24,500 nucleotides of DNA from an uncultured Clostridium sp. (GTDB lineage Bacteria > Bacillota > Clostridia > TANB77 > CAG-465), in the NCBI GenBank assembly GCA_900554875.1, contig USJA01000003.1, forward strand, positions 1 through 24,500, in the 5' to 3' direction. A program made the position numbers and the translations under genes. Shown here piece by piece: positions 1 to 7,964 of the stretch. Within the stretch, counting starts at the first letter, position 1, and every line of letters begins with the position of its first letter. Below the pieces are notes generated by a model, which saw only the letters and a list, made by a program, of their open reading frames with translations, searched no databases and was not told the origin of the DNA.

Positions 1-906
1 TTCACAGATTCTATAAATATATTCATATTTTAATAAATTCTTTTTCCATACTTCATTTATTGAATCTAAGCCATACCTAATACCTGCTAAACCTCCAACA
101 CAAGCCCCAACAGTATCAGTATCATTTCCTAAATTTATTGCTCTTATTATTGCTTCATTATAATTTTTTGTATTGAATAAAACCCATAAAGTTGCTTCTA
201 ATGTACTTACTACATATCCCTGTGAACTTATATCGTCAATTTTATATTTTGCTATATTATTTTTTAGTATTCTATCATATTTATGTATACAATTATTTGA
301 AAAATACGAATAATTGCTTATTTTAATCTTTTTATATGCATCTTTAAACCCTTTTCCTTTTAAAAGTTCTATAGCAAATAATACATATATATAGCATCCC
401 ATAATACTTATCTCATGCCTATGAGTTATGGAGGAAACAGCTTTTACTTCTTTTAAAATTTCTTCACCTTCCATTTTTTTAGAATAACAATAATATGCTA
501 ATGGTAATATTCTCATTAAAGAACCATTACCATTATCCATTTCTCCATTACCTCCTGCCTCTTCTGCTGTTTTAACCTTTAATTCACATCTAGCAAGCGC
601 TTGTAATGTTGTTCTTCCAATACCAAAAACTTTTTCTGTTGGTGTATATTTAGCACTTCTCACCCACTTAATAAAATTATTTGCTATATCTGAAGGTACT
701 ATTTTGGAGTTTTTAGATATTGAATCTATAGTTGCAAGGGTCATGGAAGTATCATCAGACCAACTACCTTTTGGAACATCGTGACTTCCATATCCGACCA
801 TTTGAATTAGTGGATTTCTAATTAATTTTTCTCTCTGATTAAATTCAATTGGGACTCCCATTGCATCCCCAATTGCTAAACCGATTATTCCATCTCTTGA
901 ATTCAT
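1..906 (-). CDS. ADP-ribosylglycohydrolase family protein, C-terminus cut by window edge
   Basis: The frame is open from an ATG at 906 to the first base of the window, so 302 residues are visible and the stop lies outside. The protein carries the hallmarks of the DraG/ADP-ribosylglycohydrolase family: GLAIGDAMGVPIEF near residues 9-22, WSDDTSMTLA near 49-58, DNGNGSLMRILPLA near 124-137, SSITHRHE near 159-166, and GNDTDTVGACVGGLAG near 260-275. The two Asp-rich motifs are the usual binuclear Mg2+ ligands. Family members hydrolyse ADP-ribose from proteins or from small ADP-ribosylated substrates; which substrate applies here cannot be told from sequence. The family is usually about 300-350 residues, so little is missing. 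A GGCGGGA box about 10 nt upstream supports the start. It follows the SWIM-protein gene by about 120 bases on the same strand. Confidence 0.93.
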   Translation of the reverse strand, partial: MNSRDGIIGLAIGDAMGVPIEFNQREKLIRNPLIQMVGYGSHDVPKGSWSDDTSMTLATIDSISKNSKIVPSDIANNFIKWVRSAKYTPTEKVFGIGRTTLQALARCELKVKTAEEAGGNGEMDNGNGSLMRILPLAYYCYSKKMEGEEILKEVKAVSSITHRHEISIMGCYIYVLFAIELLKGKGFKDAYKKIKISNYSYFSNNCIHKYDRILKNNIAKYKIDDISSQGYVVSTLEATLWVLFNTKNYNEAIIRAINLGNDTDTVGACVGGLAGIRYGLDSINEVWKKNLLKYEYIYRICE

Positions 907-1028
907 ACTATCACATTCCCGCCTCTCTGTTTTTAATCTACACAAAAATATGTTACTGTATTTACATTCAATATCAGTCTTATATCAACCATTATATATT
1001 TTTTTATAAAAATACGTTTTTTAATCAC

Positions 1029-1130
1029 CTATTCTTTTACTCTTCTTAATAAATCAACCATCAACCTTCTTTTTTTAAACTTAGAAATATATTCATCTAC
1101 TAATTTATTTACAAGTTCTTTTCCACCGTT
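1029..1130 (-). pseudogene. Frame-shifted C-terminal tail of the SWIM-protein gene
   Basis: Directly after residues HMKSL of the SWIM-domain protein, the +1 frame reads NGGKELVNKLVDEYISKF and continues to LLRRVKE before a TAG at 1029-1031, giving 33 codons. This is the basic, helical, Leu/Arg-rich kind of ending seen in SWIM-domain proteins of this type. The current frame instead ends in KRWKRTCK. Removing one T from the TTT at 1129-1131 (one A on the coding strand) restores the longer reading. I read this stretch as the displaced end of the gene, not an independent gene, since it has no start or ribosome-binding site. Confidence 0.7.
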
Positions 1131-2754
1131 TAAGTGACTTCATATGAATTAAAATTCCTTGTAAATATTCATAACTACTTCTTCCTGATTCTTTTACTTG
1201 TCTATCAGCAATATTTTTGTATTTTTCTAATAATATTTTTTCATAATCTGGTTTTAAGTAACTTTCATATGTTAAAAGTGTACCATAATTAGCTACTGCC
1301 ATAACTGAAATAAACAATTTGTCATACATTTTTTCTTCAACGTATAAACTTCTTAATGTATCACTAGTAAAATTACCTATTAAGTTTTCAATGTTCTTTA
1401 TAACTACTTTTTTTCTTTCTTCCCATTCTTTAACTGTATACGTTTCTTTTAATTTTTTAAAATACTCTACATCTCCCACTCTTTCATTATATATAATGTT
1501 TTCTGTAATATTTCTTATTTCTTCTTTTTTTCCACATTTTGAATAAATATCTAGTAACTTATCCACATCACTCCACTTGTTATATTTCCATCTATATCCA
1601 TCATCTTTTTTTATCTCAGCTTTTAATAATTTAATTGCTTCATCATAATTTTTTTCCTTTAACAATATATCAATATACATATCAAATATATCGTGGTTTT
1701 GAATATTTTCTTTTATAACTATTAAAGCTTCATCTTCTCTGCCTAGCATATTTAAGTACTCTACATGTTTTTTTACATACTTAGGTATATTATTACTAAT
1801 ACCATTATATTTTCTAAATTTTGGAAAAATTTCTTTTAAAAGTTCTATTTTTTTATCAAGGTATGTATCTAAGTCAAATATCTCATCTTCAAGTAAAAAA
1901 CCTATCATATTATCAAGAAATCCTACTTTATTTTCATCTTTTAACATAGCTAGACAATATTCAAAAATCATATTTTGCATACTTTTTGTTTTATCTTTCA
2001 TTAATATTTTTTTAAAATCATCTACACATTCATTTACAGCATATTCAATAACACTATCATAATACTCACAAACTTTTTCTAATTTCTCTATAGGTAAACT
2101 TTCAAGTAAAGCCGTTGCTATATTATACGCACTTTGAAAATCATTTTTTGTTATACACTTTACAGTTTCAACTTCGTATTTTTCTATAACTTTTGATACC
2201 GTATTTGAATAGCTATCCTCATCTTCGTAAGAGTCATAGTAATTATCATAATTAAAATCATCATAAAAACTTGAAAAATTATTTATTGCATATTCCATTT
2301 CTTTTTTTATTATTTCTAAATAATACTCTTTAGTAAATTTTGGAAAATATTCAAAAAATGTATCATTAAAATTTTCTTGAAGTTCTTGAGAATTTTGAAG
2401 TTTTTCAATTAAAAATTTTTCTATTTCTTTTTTTGGTATCCTATTTATGATTTGTTTATAATCAATTGGCATTTCTTCAAATTCACAATTATCATCTAAA
2501 ATGGAATATACCGTTGCTGCCATATGTTTGCAATAATTTTCACATGCATATGGACAATCACATTCCATTTCTACTACTTCGTCATATTTATCAACTATAA
2601 TATTTACATTATACAATCTACTACCATAAACTTTTGCTTTATATCTAAGTCCTGTTTTTTTTAAATCAATTACCCTATCATCTAAAAAATATTCTTTACC
2701 ACGCATTAATATAACATAATCAAACCAATCTTCAAGATCAATTTTTATAGCCAT
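1105..2754 (-). CDS. SWIM zinc-finger protein with helical repeats, frameshifted near its end
   Basis: The N-terminal ~85 residues contain a SWIM zinc finger, CxCx7CxH: C65, C67, C75 and H77 in CDCPYACENYCKH, followed by the helix MAATVYSILDD. The remaining ~450 residues are acidic and helical with TPR-like pairs (for example DEALIVIKENI and DEAIKLLKAEI), so a scaffold or nucleic-acid/protein-binding role is plausible, but no enzyme motif is seen. SWIM-TPR proteins of this kind are common and uncharacterised in Firmicutes. The start at 2754 is chosen over an in-frame ATG at 2775 because a GGGGTGAT ribosome-binding site lies just upstream of MAIKID and overlaps the alternative start. The last residues (KRWKRTCK) are probably produced by a single-base insertion; the natural end appears to be at 1029. 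It has its own promoter at 2786-2814. Confidence 0.85.
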   Translation of the reverse strand: MAIKIDLEDWFDYVILMRGKEYFLDDRVIDLKKTGLRYKAKVYGSRLYNVNIIVDKYDEVVEMECDCPYACENYCKHMAATVYSILDDNCEFEEMPIDYKQIINRIPKKEIEKFLIEKLQNSQELQENFNDTFFEYFPKFTKEYYLEIIKKEMEYAINNFSSFYDDFNYDNYYDSYEDEDSYSNTVSKVIEKYEVETVKCITKNDFQSAYNIATALLESLPIEKLEKVCEYYDSVIEYAVNECVDDFKKILMKDKTKSMQNMIFEYCLAMLKDENKVGFLDNMIGFLLEDEIFDLDTYLDKKIELLKEIFPKFRKYNGISNNIPKYVKKHVEYLNMLGREDEALIVIKENIQNHDIFDMYIDILLKEKNYDEAIKLLKAEIKKDDGYRWKYNKWSDVDKLLDIYSKCGKKEEIRNITENIIYNERVGDVEYFKKLKETYTVKEWEERKKVVIKNIENLIGNFTSDTLRSLYVEEKMYDKLFISVMAVANYGTLLTYESYLKPDYEKILLEKYKNIADRQVKESGRSSYEYLQGILIHMKSLKRWKRTCK

Positions 2755-2785
2755 ATTATTATCACCCCATTGCAATTCTATTTAT

Positions 2786-2814
2786 ATTATACAATAATAC
2801 ACTTTAACTTACAA
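2786..2814 (-). promoter_or_regulatory. Vegetative-type promoter of the SWIM-protein gene
   Basis: On the minus strand, TTGTAA (2809-2814) is separated by 17 bases from a perfect TATAAT (2786-2791). The start codon follows about 30 bases later. Spacing and box quality fit a SigA promoter. Confidence 0.65.
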
Positions 2815-2876
2815 TATATATTAAAAGCTTTTTACATACTTGCCTTTTTATCCAATAATCATTTTTTCACGCATTT

Positions 2877-2885
2877 TGTTATAAT
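2877..2885 (+). promoter_or_regulatory. Extended -10 promoter reading into the 2.9-3.05 kb gap
   Basis: TGTTATAAT is a TGn-extended, perfect -10 element on the plus strand. No convincing -35 is visible 16-18 bases upstream, which extended -10 promoters tolerate. Transcription would start near 2891 and run to the strong terminator ending at 3050, although no protein gene lies on that strand there. Confidence 0.4.
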
Positions 2886-2890
2886 ATATT

Positions 2891-3050
2891 CTAACTTTAA
2901 ATTTAATTGCAATGCCTCAAACTAGTGTTAATGTAGTTATATAAACACCAGTTGACAATACGTACCTCCACTACTAACTTTTACCAATTAGTTAAGTAAA
3001 ATGCTTGGTGTCCAAAAAAATGAGTGAATTTTTTCACTCATTTTTTTGGA
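2891..3050 (+). ncRNA. Candidate ~160-nt small RNA of unknown family
   Basis: This stretch has no credible ORF (its only ATG opens 10 codons with no ribosome-binding site). It is bounded by an extended -10 element upstream and a perfect terminator hairpin downstream. Inside, 2918-2929 pairs with 2944-2954 (CAA-CT-GTGTT against AACAC-AG-TTG, with one bulge and one mismatch), and ACCAA near 2984 can pair with TTGGT near 3007. Size and architecture would suit a small regulatory RNA, 6S-like RNA included, but I do not recognise conserved 6S, SRP or riboswitch sequence. The alternative is an ordinary spacer between two minus-strand genes. Confidence 0.3.
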
Positions 3051-3057
3051 CTTTTTT
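3011..3057. terminator. Bidirectional intrinsic terminator
   Basis: A perfect 18-bp stem (3011-3028 with 3033-3050, loop TTTT) carries A7 on one side and T7 on the other, so it works in both directions. On the minus strand it ends the rhodanese-thioredoxin transcript; on the plus strand it would end the candidate small RNA. On the plus strand a second T-run follows the stem after GGAC. Confidence 0.9.
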
Positions 3058-3091
3058 ACAGCCCCTTTACTTTATACTTAAATATTAAAAC

Positions 3092-3406
3092 TTACCTATA
3101 CTTCTCAATAAGTTCCACAATTTCCTCTTTATTCCTAAATCCAACTTTTCTTTCAACAATTTTGCCATCTTTATATATACAAATAGTTGGAATAGTATCA
3201 ATATCTAACTTCTTGGCAAGATCGTTATTTTCATCAACATCTACTTTGTATATATCATAACCTGCTCTACTATTTGCAATTTCTTCTAAAACCGGTGCAA
3301 GCATCATACAAGGTCCACACCAAGTAGCATAGAAATCAACTAAACATACTCCTTTGTTTTTTATAACGTTTTCATCAAATTCATTTTCGTTTATATGTTT
3401 TAACAT
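3092..3406 (-). CDS. trxA: Thioredoxin
   Basis: This is a 104-residue classical thioredoxin, the usual family length. It has the redox motif WCGPC at about residues 29-33, preceded by VDFYAT, and the cis-proline loop DTIPTICIYKDGK before the C-terminal helix. The cytoplasmic protein reduces protein disulfides and passes electrons from thioredoxin reductase. An AGGAGG box five bases before ATG fixes the start. It is the second gene of a pair behind the rhodanese, and the transcript ends at the hairpin at 3011-3050. Pairing with a rhodanese suggests a role in resolving protein or low-molecular-weight persulfides, which is an inference from context. One small oddity is MM after the CGPC motif where KM or RM is common. 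Confidence 0.96.
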   Translation of the reverse strand: MLKHINENEFDENVIKNKGVCLVDFYATWCGPCMMLAPVLEEIANSRAGYDIYKVDVDENNDLAKKLDIDTIPTICIYKDGKIVERKVGFRNKEEIVELIEKYR

Positions 3407-3428
3407 TTTTCCTCCTATCTAAATGTTA

Positions 3429-3500
3429 TCATATGATTCTTCCATTTTCTCCATATTCTAACATATTTTTATATGGAAAAGTAGCAAGATGTCTATATTC
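3429..3500 (-). pseudogene. Untranslated in-frame C-terminal extension of the rhodanese gene
   Basis: After the TGA at 3501-3503 the same frame stays open for 23 codons to a second TGA at 3429-3431. It reads EYRHLATFPYKNMLEY and then GENGRII. The LATFPYKNML stretch resembles the usual end of a rhodanese domain, where a Gly-rich turn and an A-x-W/F-P-Y-type segment follow IYN. If read, the gene would stop 22 bases before trxA, the tight spacing expected in this operon. I therefore regard it as the lost or recoded end of the rhodanese, not a separate gene. Confidence 0.55.
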
Positions 3501-3863
3501 TCACATATATATATTATTATATCCCAAATTATTTAAAATCTGTATAGCTGTTTTACTTCTAGCACCACTTGAACAATATACCATTAAAGGTTTATCTTGC
3601 TCAACTTGAAGTATTTTTTGCTCTATCTCATTTACTGGAATATTAATAGCATTTTTTATATGCATAAGATCATATTCATTTGAAGTTCTAACATCCATAA
3701 GTAAAACTGTATTTTTCTCAATCATATCCTTTGCTTGGTCAAAAGGAATTAGTTTGTAATTCATAGAACTCCTATATCTATTTCCTTGATAACTCCTACT
3801 TCTATTTGTATTATTCCCCATTCCAAGAAAACTTTGCATAAAATTTCGTATATTATCAAACAT
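3501..3863 (-). CDS. Rhodanese-domain sulfurtransferase, apparently truncated
   Basis: The 120-residue protein has a polar, Asn/Arg-rich N-terminal ~35 residues, then a single rhodanese domain: LLMDVRTSNEYDLMHIKNAINIP at about 54-76 and the active-site loop YCSSGARS at about 96-103, with C97 as the persulfide-carrying cysteine. Rhodaneses carry sulfane sulfur between donors and acceptors. The domain stops right after LGYNNIYM, lacking the last strand and helix, because of a TGA at 3501. A matching continuation lies downstream in frame. An AGAGGG ribosome-binding site 8-9 bases before ATG supports the start. The gene is first in an operon with trxA, 94 bases apart. A 12-bp palindrome covers its likely -10 and start codon. 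Confidence 0.85.
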   Translation of the reverse strand: MFDNIRNFMQSFLGMGNNTNRSRSYQGNRYRSSMNYKLIPFDQAKDMIEKNTVLLMDVRTSNEYDLMHIKNAINIPVNEIEQKILQVEQDKPLMVYCSSGARSKTAIQILNNLGYNNIYM

Positions 3864-3899
3864 AAGCTATACCCTCTTTCTTTTATAGTATAGCTTATG
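3861..3899. promoter_or_regulatory. 12-bp palindrome over the rhodanese promoter and start (putative operator)
   Basis: CATAAGCTATAC (3861-3872) and GTATAGCTTATG (3888-3899) are perfect inverted repeats with a 15-base centre. On the minus strand the distal arm contains TATACT (3887-3892), a plausible -10 with TTAATA about 16 bases further upstream. The proximal arm contains the rhodanese ATG. Transcription would begin inside the centre, so the mRNA would carry only one arm; that favours a DNA operator over an RNA hairpin. The regulator is not in this window. Confidence 0.5.
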
Positions 3900-3939
3900 C
3901 ATATATTTTATTAATTATGATATTTAAATGTCACATATT

Positions 3940-6618
3940 CTATTTTACTTTATGAAACATCTTTGCAAGTATAACTTTTACGAATTCAAAAATAACCACA
4001 CAATCAATAGATGCAACTATTATCATGATATAAACATGATTTGGCATTAAAGGAATCTTAAGCCAACTTGCTGTAACAGGATTTGATATTACAAGTACTT
4101 GTAATATTAAAGTACCAATTACACATAGTACCATAACCATATTTGAGAACAAGCCAATTTTAAACACTGGTCTTTTATCTGATCTACAAACATAGGCAAA
4201 TAGTACTTCAATAATAGAGAGTGAAGTAAACACAGCTGCACTTGCCATTTGTGCACCATAACTTGCTTCAACAAAGAAGTAAATTAAAAACATAACTATT
4301 GTTTTTATAATACCAGGAATTAAAATTCTTAAAGTTAAAAATGGTGTAAAGAATTTTTCACTTGCACTTCTTGGTTTTTGTCTCATTATATTTTTTTCTT
4401 CTTTTTCAAATCCAAGCGCTATTGCAGGAATTGTGTCAGTAACTAAATTAATCCATAATAAATGAATAGGTAAAAGAATTGTTCTATTAAATAATGTCGC
4501 TAAAAATATAATAAGTACTTCGGCTAAATTTGAAGCAAGTAAATATACAATAACATTTTGAATATTAGCATATATTCTTCTTCCCTCTTTAATAGCAACA
4601 ACAATCGTTGCAAAATTATCGTCTGCTAAAATCATGCTTGACACACTTTTAGAGACCTCAGTACCTGTTATTCCCATTCCAACACCTATATCTGCTCCTT
4701 TTAGTGCTGGTGCATCATTTACTCCATCTCCAGTCATTGCGACTGTTTTTCCACGTTTTTTCCATGCTTTTACAATACGTATTTTATTTTCTGGTGATAC
4801 TCTTGCATATACTCTTATTTTATCTACTCTTTTGTATAACTCTTTATCGCTCATAGCATCAAGTTCTGTTCCTGTAACTGCTTCATATCCATCTTTTAAA
4901 ATTCCAAGTTCCTTTGCTATTGCCATTGCCGTATCCTTGTTATCACCTGTTATCATAACTGGAACCATACCAGCATTAAAGCATCTCTCAACTGCTCTTT
5001 TAGCTTCCTTTCTTGGAGGATCAATCATTCCAACAAGTCCAGCGAATACAAGATTTTTTTCACTTTTATCAATAGTTTGTTCTTTTCTTTCCATTTTATA
5101 TGCACATGCAAGAACTCTTAGGGCACATTTTGCCATTTCTAAATTATTTTGCATAATTTTATTTTTAGTACTTAAGTCTAATTTTTCTATTTTACCATTT
5201 ATAAGTATTCTATCACAGTTATTTAATATAGACTCAATTGCTCCTTTTGTACAAACCATATACTCATTTTCAAACTCATTTACTGTAGTCATCATTTTTC
5301 TTGTTGAATCAAAAGGAAGTTCATCTACTCGTCTATATTTTATATCCATTTCCTCTTTGTTATATCCTATATGATGTCCAAATTCAATTAAAGCAGCCTC
5401 GGTAGGATCACCTAGAAGAACTTTTTTTCCGCTATCTTCTCCAAATTTAATATCGTTACATAGCATACTTATATTAACTAAAGTATTTAAATCACTCTCA
5501 TTAAAGGTTCCACGTTTTTTTAACTCTTTATTACTTTTTACATCAGTAACATCAATTAAATTATTATCAATGTATATTTTTCTTAAAGTCATTTTATTTT
5601 GGGTAAGTGTTCCTGTTTTATCTGAACAAATAACCTCAGTTGATCCTAATGCTTCAACAGATGATAATTTTCTAATAATAGCTTTCTCTTTTGCCATTTT
5701 CTGTACACCAATAGCAAGTGTTATTGTTATAACTGCTGAAAGCCCTTCAGGAATTGCTGCTACTGCAAGAGATATTGCAAGCATAAATACATCAAGTATA
5801 GGATTACCTTCTAAATATCCCACAACAAACATTATAACTGCTATAACAACAACTAAAACGCTTAATATTTTACTTAATTCATTCATCTTCTTTTGTAAAG
5901 GAGTAATTTCTGCTTTTTGCGATGAAATAGCCTGTGCTATTTTTCCAAGTTCCGTATTCATACCAGTAGCTACTACTACAGCTTCTCCTCTTCCATATAC
6001 TACACTACTTCCCGAGTATAGCATATTCGTTCTATCAGCAAGTGCTACTTTAGAGTTAGATGTAATTTTTTCTTCCTTTTTATCAACTGCAACGGATTCT
6101 CCTGTAAGTGCAGATTCTTCTACTCTTAAACTATGGTTTACGATTATCCTCATATCTGCTGGTACGTAGTCCCCTGCTTCAATTAGTACAACATCACCAA
6201 TTACCAATTCTTCAGTTTTTACACTTAAAACTTTACCGTCTCTTTTAACTTTTATATATGGAAGAGACATATTTTTAAGTGCTTCTATTGCCTTTTCAGC
6301 TTTACTTTCTTGAATTACACCAAGAAGAGCATTTAAAAAAACAACAAAGAGAATTATAATTGTATCAGTAAAAGGTTCTCCAGTCTTACTTGAAACTACT
6401 GCTGATAAAATTGCTGCTATTATAAGTATAATAAGCATAACATTTTTAAACTGGTCAATAAACCTTGAAAGGAAGCTCTTTTTCTTAGTTTCTTTTAATT
6501 TGTTATATCCATATTTAGATAAACGTGTTTTAGCTTCTTTTTCCGTAATTCCATCATTTAAAGACTTAAGATCTTTTAGTACCTCATCTGATGACATATT
6601 ATAATACTCTTTGTTCAT
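3940..6618 (-). CDS. P-type Ca2+-transporting ATPase (P-IIA/SERCA-like)
   Basis: The 892-residue protein has the full P-type ATPase layout: a cation-ATPase N-terminus, two N-terminal membrane helices, the actuator motif LTGES at about 171-175, the TM4 motif AAIPEGLSAV at about 287-296, the phosphorylation motif CSDKTGTLT (Asp333), a nucleotide-binding region with KGAIES, TGD and VAMTGDGVNDAPALK, and six C-terminal helices. Membrane Ca2+ ligands are present: the Glu of PEGL, NLAEV in TM5, and NLVTDTIPA in TM6. Together these point to Ca2+ (possibly Mn2+) export. The start is the ATG at 6618 because GGGGTGA lies eight bases before it; an in-frame GTG at 6630 falls inside that ribosome-binding site. 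It lies 25 bases behind the bactofilin-like gene and probably shares its transcript. Confidence 0.95.
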   Translation of the reverse strand: MNKEYYNMSSDEVLKDLKSLNDGITEKEAKTRLSKYGYNKLKETKKKSFLSRFIDQFKNVMLIILIIAAILSAVVSSKTGEPFTDTIIILFVVFLNALLGVIQESKAEKAIEALKNMSLPYIKVKRDGKVLSVKTEELVIGDVVLIEAGDYVPADMRIIVNHSLRVEESALTGESVAVDKKEEKITSNSKVALADRTNMLYSGSSVVYGRGEAVVVATGMNTELGKIAQAISSQKAEITPLQKKMNELSKILSVLVVVIAVIMFVVGYLEGNPILDVFMLAISLAVAAIPEGLSAVITITLAIGVQKMAKEKAIIRKLSSVEALGSTEVICSDKTGTLTQNKMTLRKIYIDNNLIDVTDVKSNKELKKRGTFNESDLNTLVNISMLCNDIKFGEDSGKKVLLGDPTEAALIEFGHHIGYNKEEMDIKYRRVDELPFDSTRKMMTTVNEFENEYMVCTKGAIESILNNCDRILINGKIEKLDLSTKNKIMQNNLEMAKCALRVLACAYKMERKEQTIDKSEKNLVFAGLVGMIDPPRKEAKRAVERCFNAGMVPVMITGDNKDTAMAIAKELGILKDGYEAVTGTELDAMSDKELYKRVDKIRVYARVSPENKIRIVKAWKKRGKTVAMTGDGVNDAPALKGADIGVGMGITGTEVSKSVSSMILADDNFATIVVAIKEGRRIYANIQNVIVYLLASNLAEVLIIFLATLFNRTILLPIHLLWINLVTDTIPAIALGFEKEEKNIMRQKPRSASEKFFTPFLTLRILIPGIIKTIVMFLIYFFVEASYGAQMASAAVFTSLSIIEVLFAYVCRSDKRPVFKIGLFSNMVMVLCVIGTLILQVLVISNPVTASWLKIPLMPNHVYIMIIVASIDCVVIFEFVKVILAKMFHKVK

Positions 6619-6643
6619 AAAATATTTCACCCCAACATATTTA

Positions 6644-7906
6644 TTATTCTTTTATTTCTTTTGTTTTATTATCACCCTTTAAAAAATATGCAATCATTAT
6701 TCCTACTGCAATCATTACCATAGCCATATATATGTATGCTCCAATTTTAGGTATTTTACAAATTAAATTAAGTGATAAAAATGTAAAGAAAGCACCTACA
6801 AGTTCTATAGATAATTTTTCTGCCTTAATATATTTTTTATTTGTGTATTCAAATATTGTACATCCTATTACATAAACAGACAACATTACAAATACTATTA
6901 AAAATGCAAGATATACAACCAGAACAGGAATTGTTATCATGTATAATCCAAGCACGCTAAGTAAAATTAAAAGTACAAATAACGCTGGGAAAGCAAGTAT
7001 TGATATAGAGCCACTTAATACTACAAATAATGTGTTATTCTTTGCTTTATCAAGCATTTTTTCATATGCTTTTCCTTTTGTAACTTTCTTAACTATTAGG
7101 TATAAAAGTGTAAAAGCAAGTGATGCTATTACTGATTTAAGTAATATATTTCCAAATGATTTTGAAGCACTCTTTACCTCTTTTACACTTACAATTGCAT
7201 TTGGATATGTTTCTTTTATATTTAAATCTTTATTATATGTACTAACATATAAATTTCCTTTTATGTTATTATTTCCTGAAATATTAAGTGTATTAACTTC
7301 ACATCTCAAATCTTCTTCAATTGTCCCAGAAACATTTAAATCTGTTGATGAAATTACAACACTCTTATTTATTTTTCCTTTAATATTTGTATTTTTGGCA
7401 ACTATAATAACATCATCACCTACAGTTACGTTTTCTTCAATTGTAACTGTACCACCTGAATATATAACAGCATTTTTCTCAACATTTGAATTTATTACAA
7501 CATCTTTAGCTGATAAAATAAGGGCATATTCAATATCAGAATTTATTCTTATACTGTCTGAAGAAACTAAAAGTTGCAAACCTTTCAATGGTTGATTTAC
7601 ATCAATTGTACTAGCTGATGATAATATTCCAATATTATCTATTGGTTTGTCAACAACAATTCTTCCTACAGCATTTCTTAAATAAGGTAAATAAATATTT
7701 GAGGCTTCATTACTTGTTTTATAATCCCCCTCTGAACCTTTTATATCAAATATACTATTTACAGTTGCAACATTTGCTTGTGCAGTATCTTCTTTATTAC
7801 TTTCATCTGTAGCAAATATTTTTCCATTTAAATTAAATGCTACAAACACTGCAAAAATTGCCATCAAAAGCATTGATATTTTTTTTGGTCTTATACTTTT
7901 TTTCAT
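6644..7906 (-). CDS. Exported bactofilin-like repeat domain fused to a multi-pass membrane domain
   Basis: The 420 residues start with a basic stretch and a hydrophobic signal or anchor segment (about 13-32, ending near NGKIFA). Residues ~95-235 hold short hydrophobic strands about every six residues with recurring Asn/Gly/Ser turns (ALILSAKDVVINSNV, VVISSTDLNVSGTI, LNISGNNNIKGNL), the pattern of a right-handed beta-helix like bactofilins and polymer-forming proteins. About five hydrophobic helices follow (from ~250 to 410), then a charged tail. If the N-terminus is exported, the beta-helix sits outside the membrane. Function is unknown; bactofilins form cytoskeletal filaments. A GGGAGTGA box five bases before ATG sets the start. 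It has a strong promoter and is followed closely by the Ca2+ ATPase. Confidence 0.75.
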   Translation of the reverse strand: MKKSIRPKKISMLLMAIFAVFVAFNLNGKIFATDESNKEDTAQANVATVNSIFDIKGSEGDYKTSNEASNIYLPYLRNAVGRIVVDKPIDNIGILSSASTIDVNQPLKGLQLLVSSDSIRINSDIEYALILSAKDVVINSNVEKNAVIYSGGTVTIEENVTVGDDVIIVAKNTNIKGKINKSVVISSTDLNVSGTIEEDLRCEVNTLNISGNNNIKGNLYVSTYNKDLNIKETYPNAIVSVKEVKSASKSFGNILLKSVIASLAFTLLYLIVKKVTKGKAYEKMLDKAKNNTLFVVLSGSISILAFPALFVLLILLSVLGLYMITIPVLVVYLAFLIVFVMLSVYVIGCTIFEYTNKKYIKAEKLSIELVGAFFTFLSLNLICKIPKIGAYIYMAMVMIAVGIMIAYFLKGDNKTKEIKE

Positions 7907-7935
7907 AAAATCACTCCCACTTTCAAAGTAACTTT

Positions 7936-7964
7936 ATTATAGAATAAATTAGTAAAAAAATCAA
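7936..7964 (-). promoter_or_regulatory. Promoter of the bactofilin-like / Ca2+ ATPase operon
   Basis: On the minus strand, TTGATT (7959-7964), a 17-base spacer and a perfect TATAAT (7936-7941) lie about 30 bases before the ATG at 7906. This is a good SigA-type match. Confidence 0.75.

Noticed and set aside
3429..3503. TGA in the rhodanese as a selenocysteine codon
   Set aside because: The position is not the catalytic cysteine, and no bacterial SECIS-type hairpin with a conserved loop follows; only a weak AT hairpin lies ~27 bases downstream.
4634..6169. Long plus-strand open frames opposite the Ca2+ ATPase (246 and 199 codons)
   Set aside because: No start signals, and the minus strand holds every P-type ATPase motif across the same bases.
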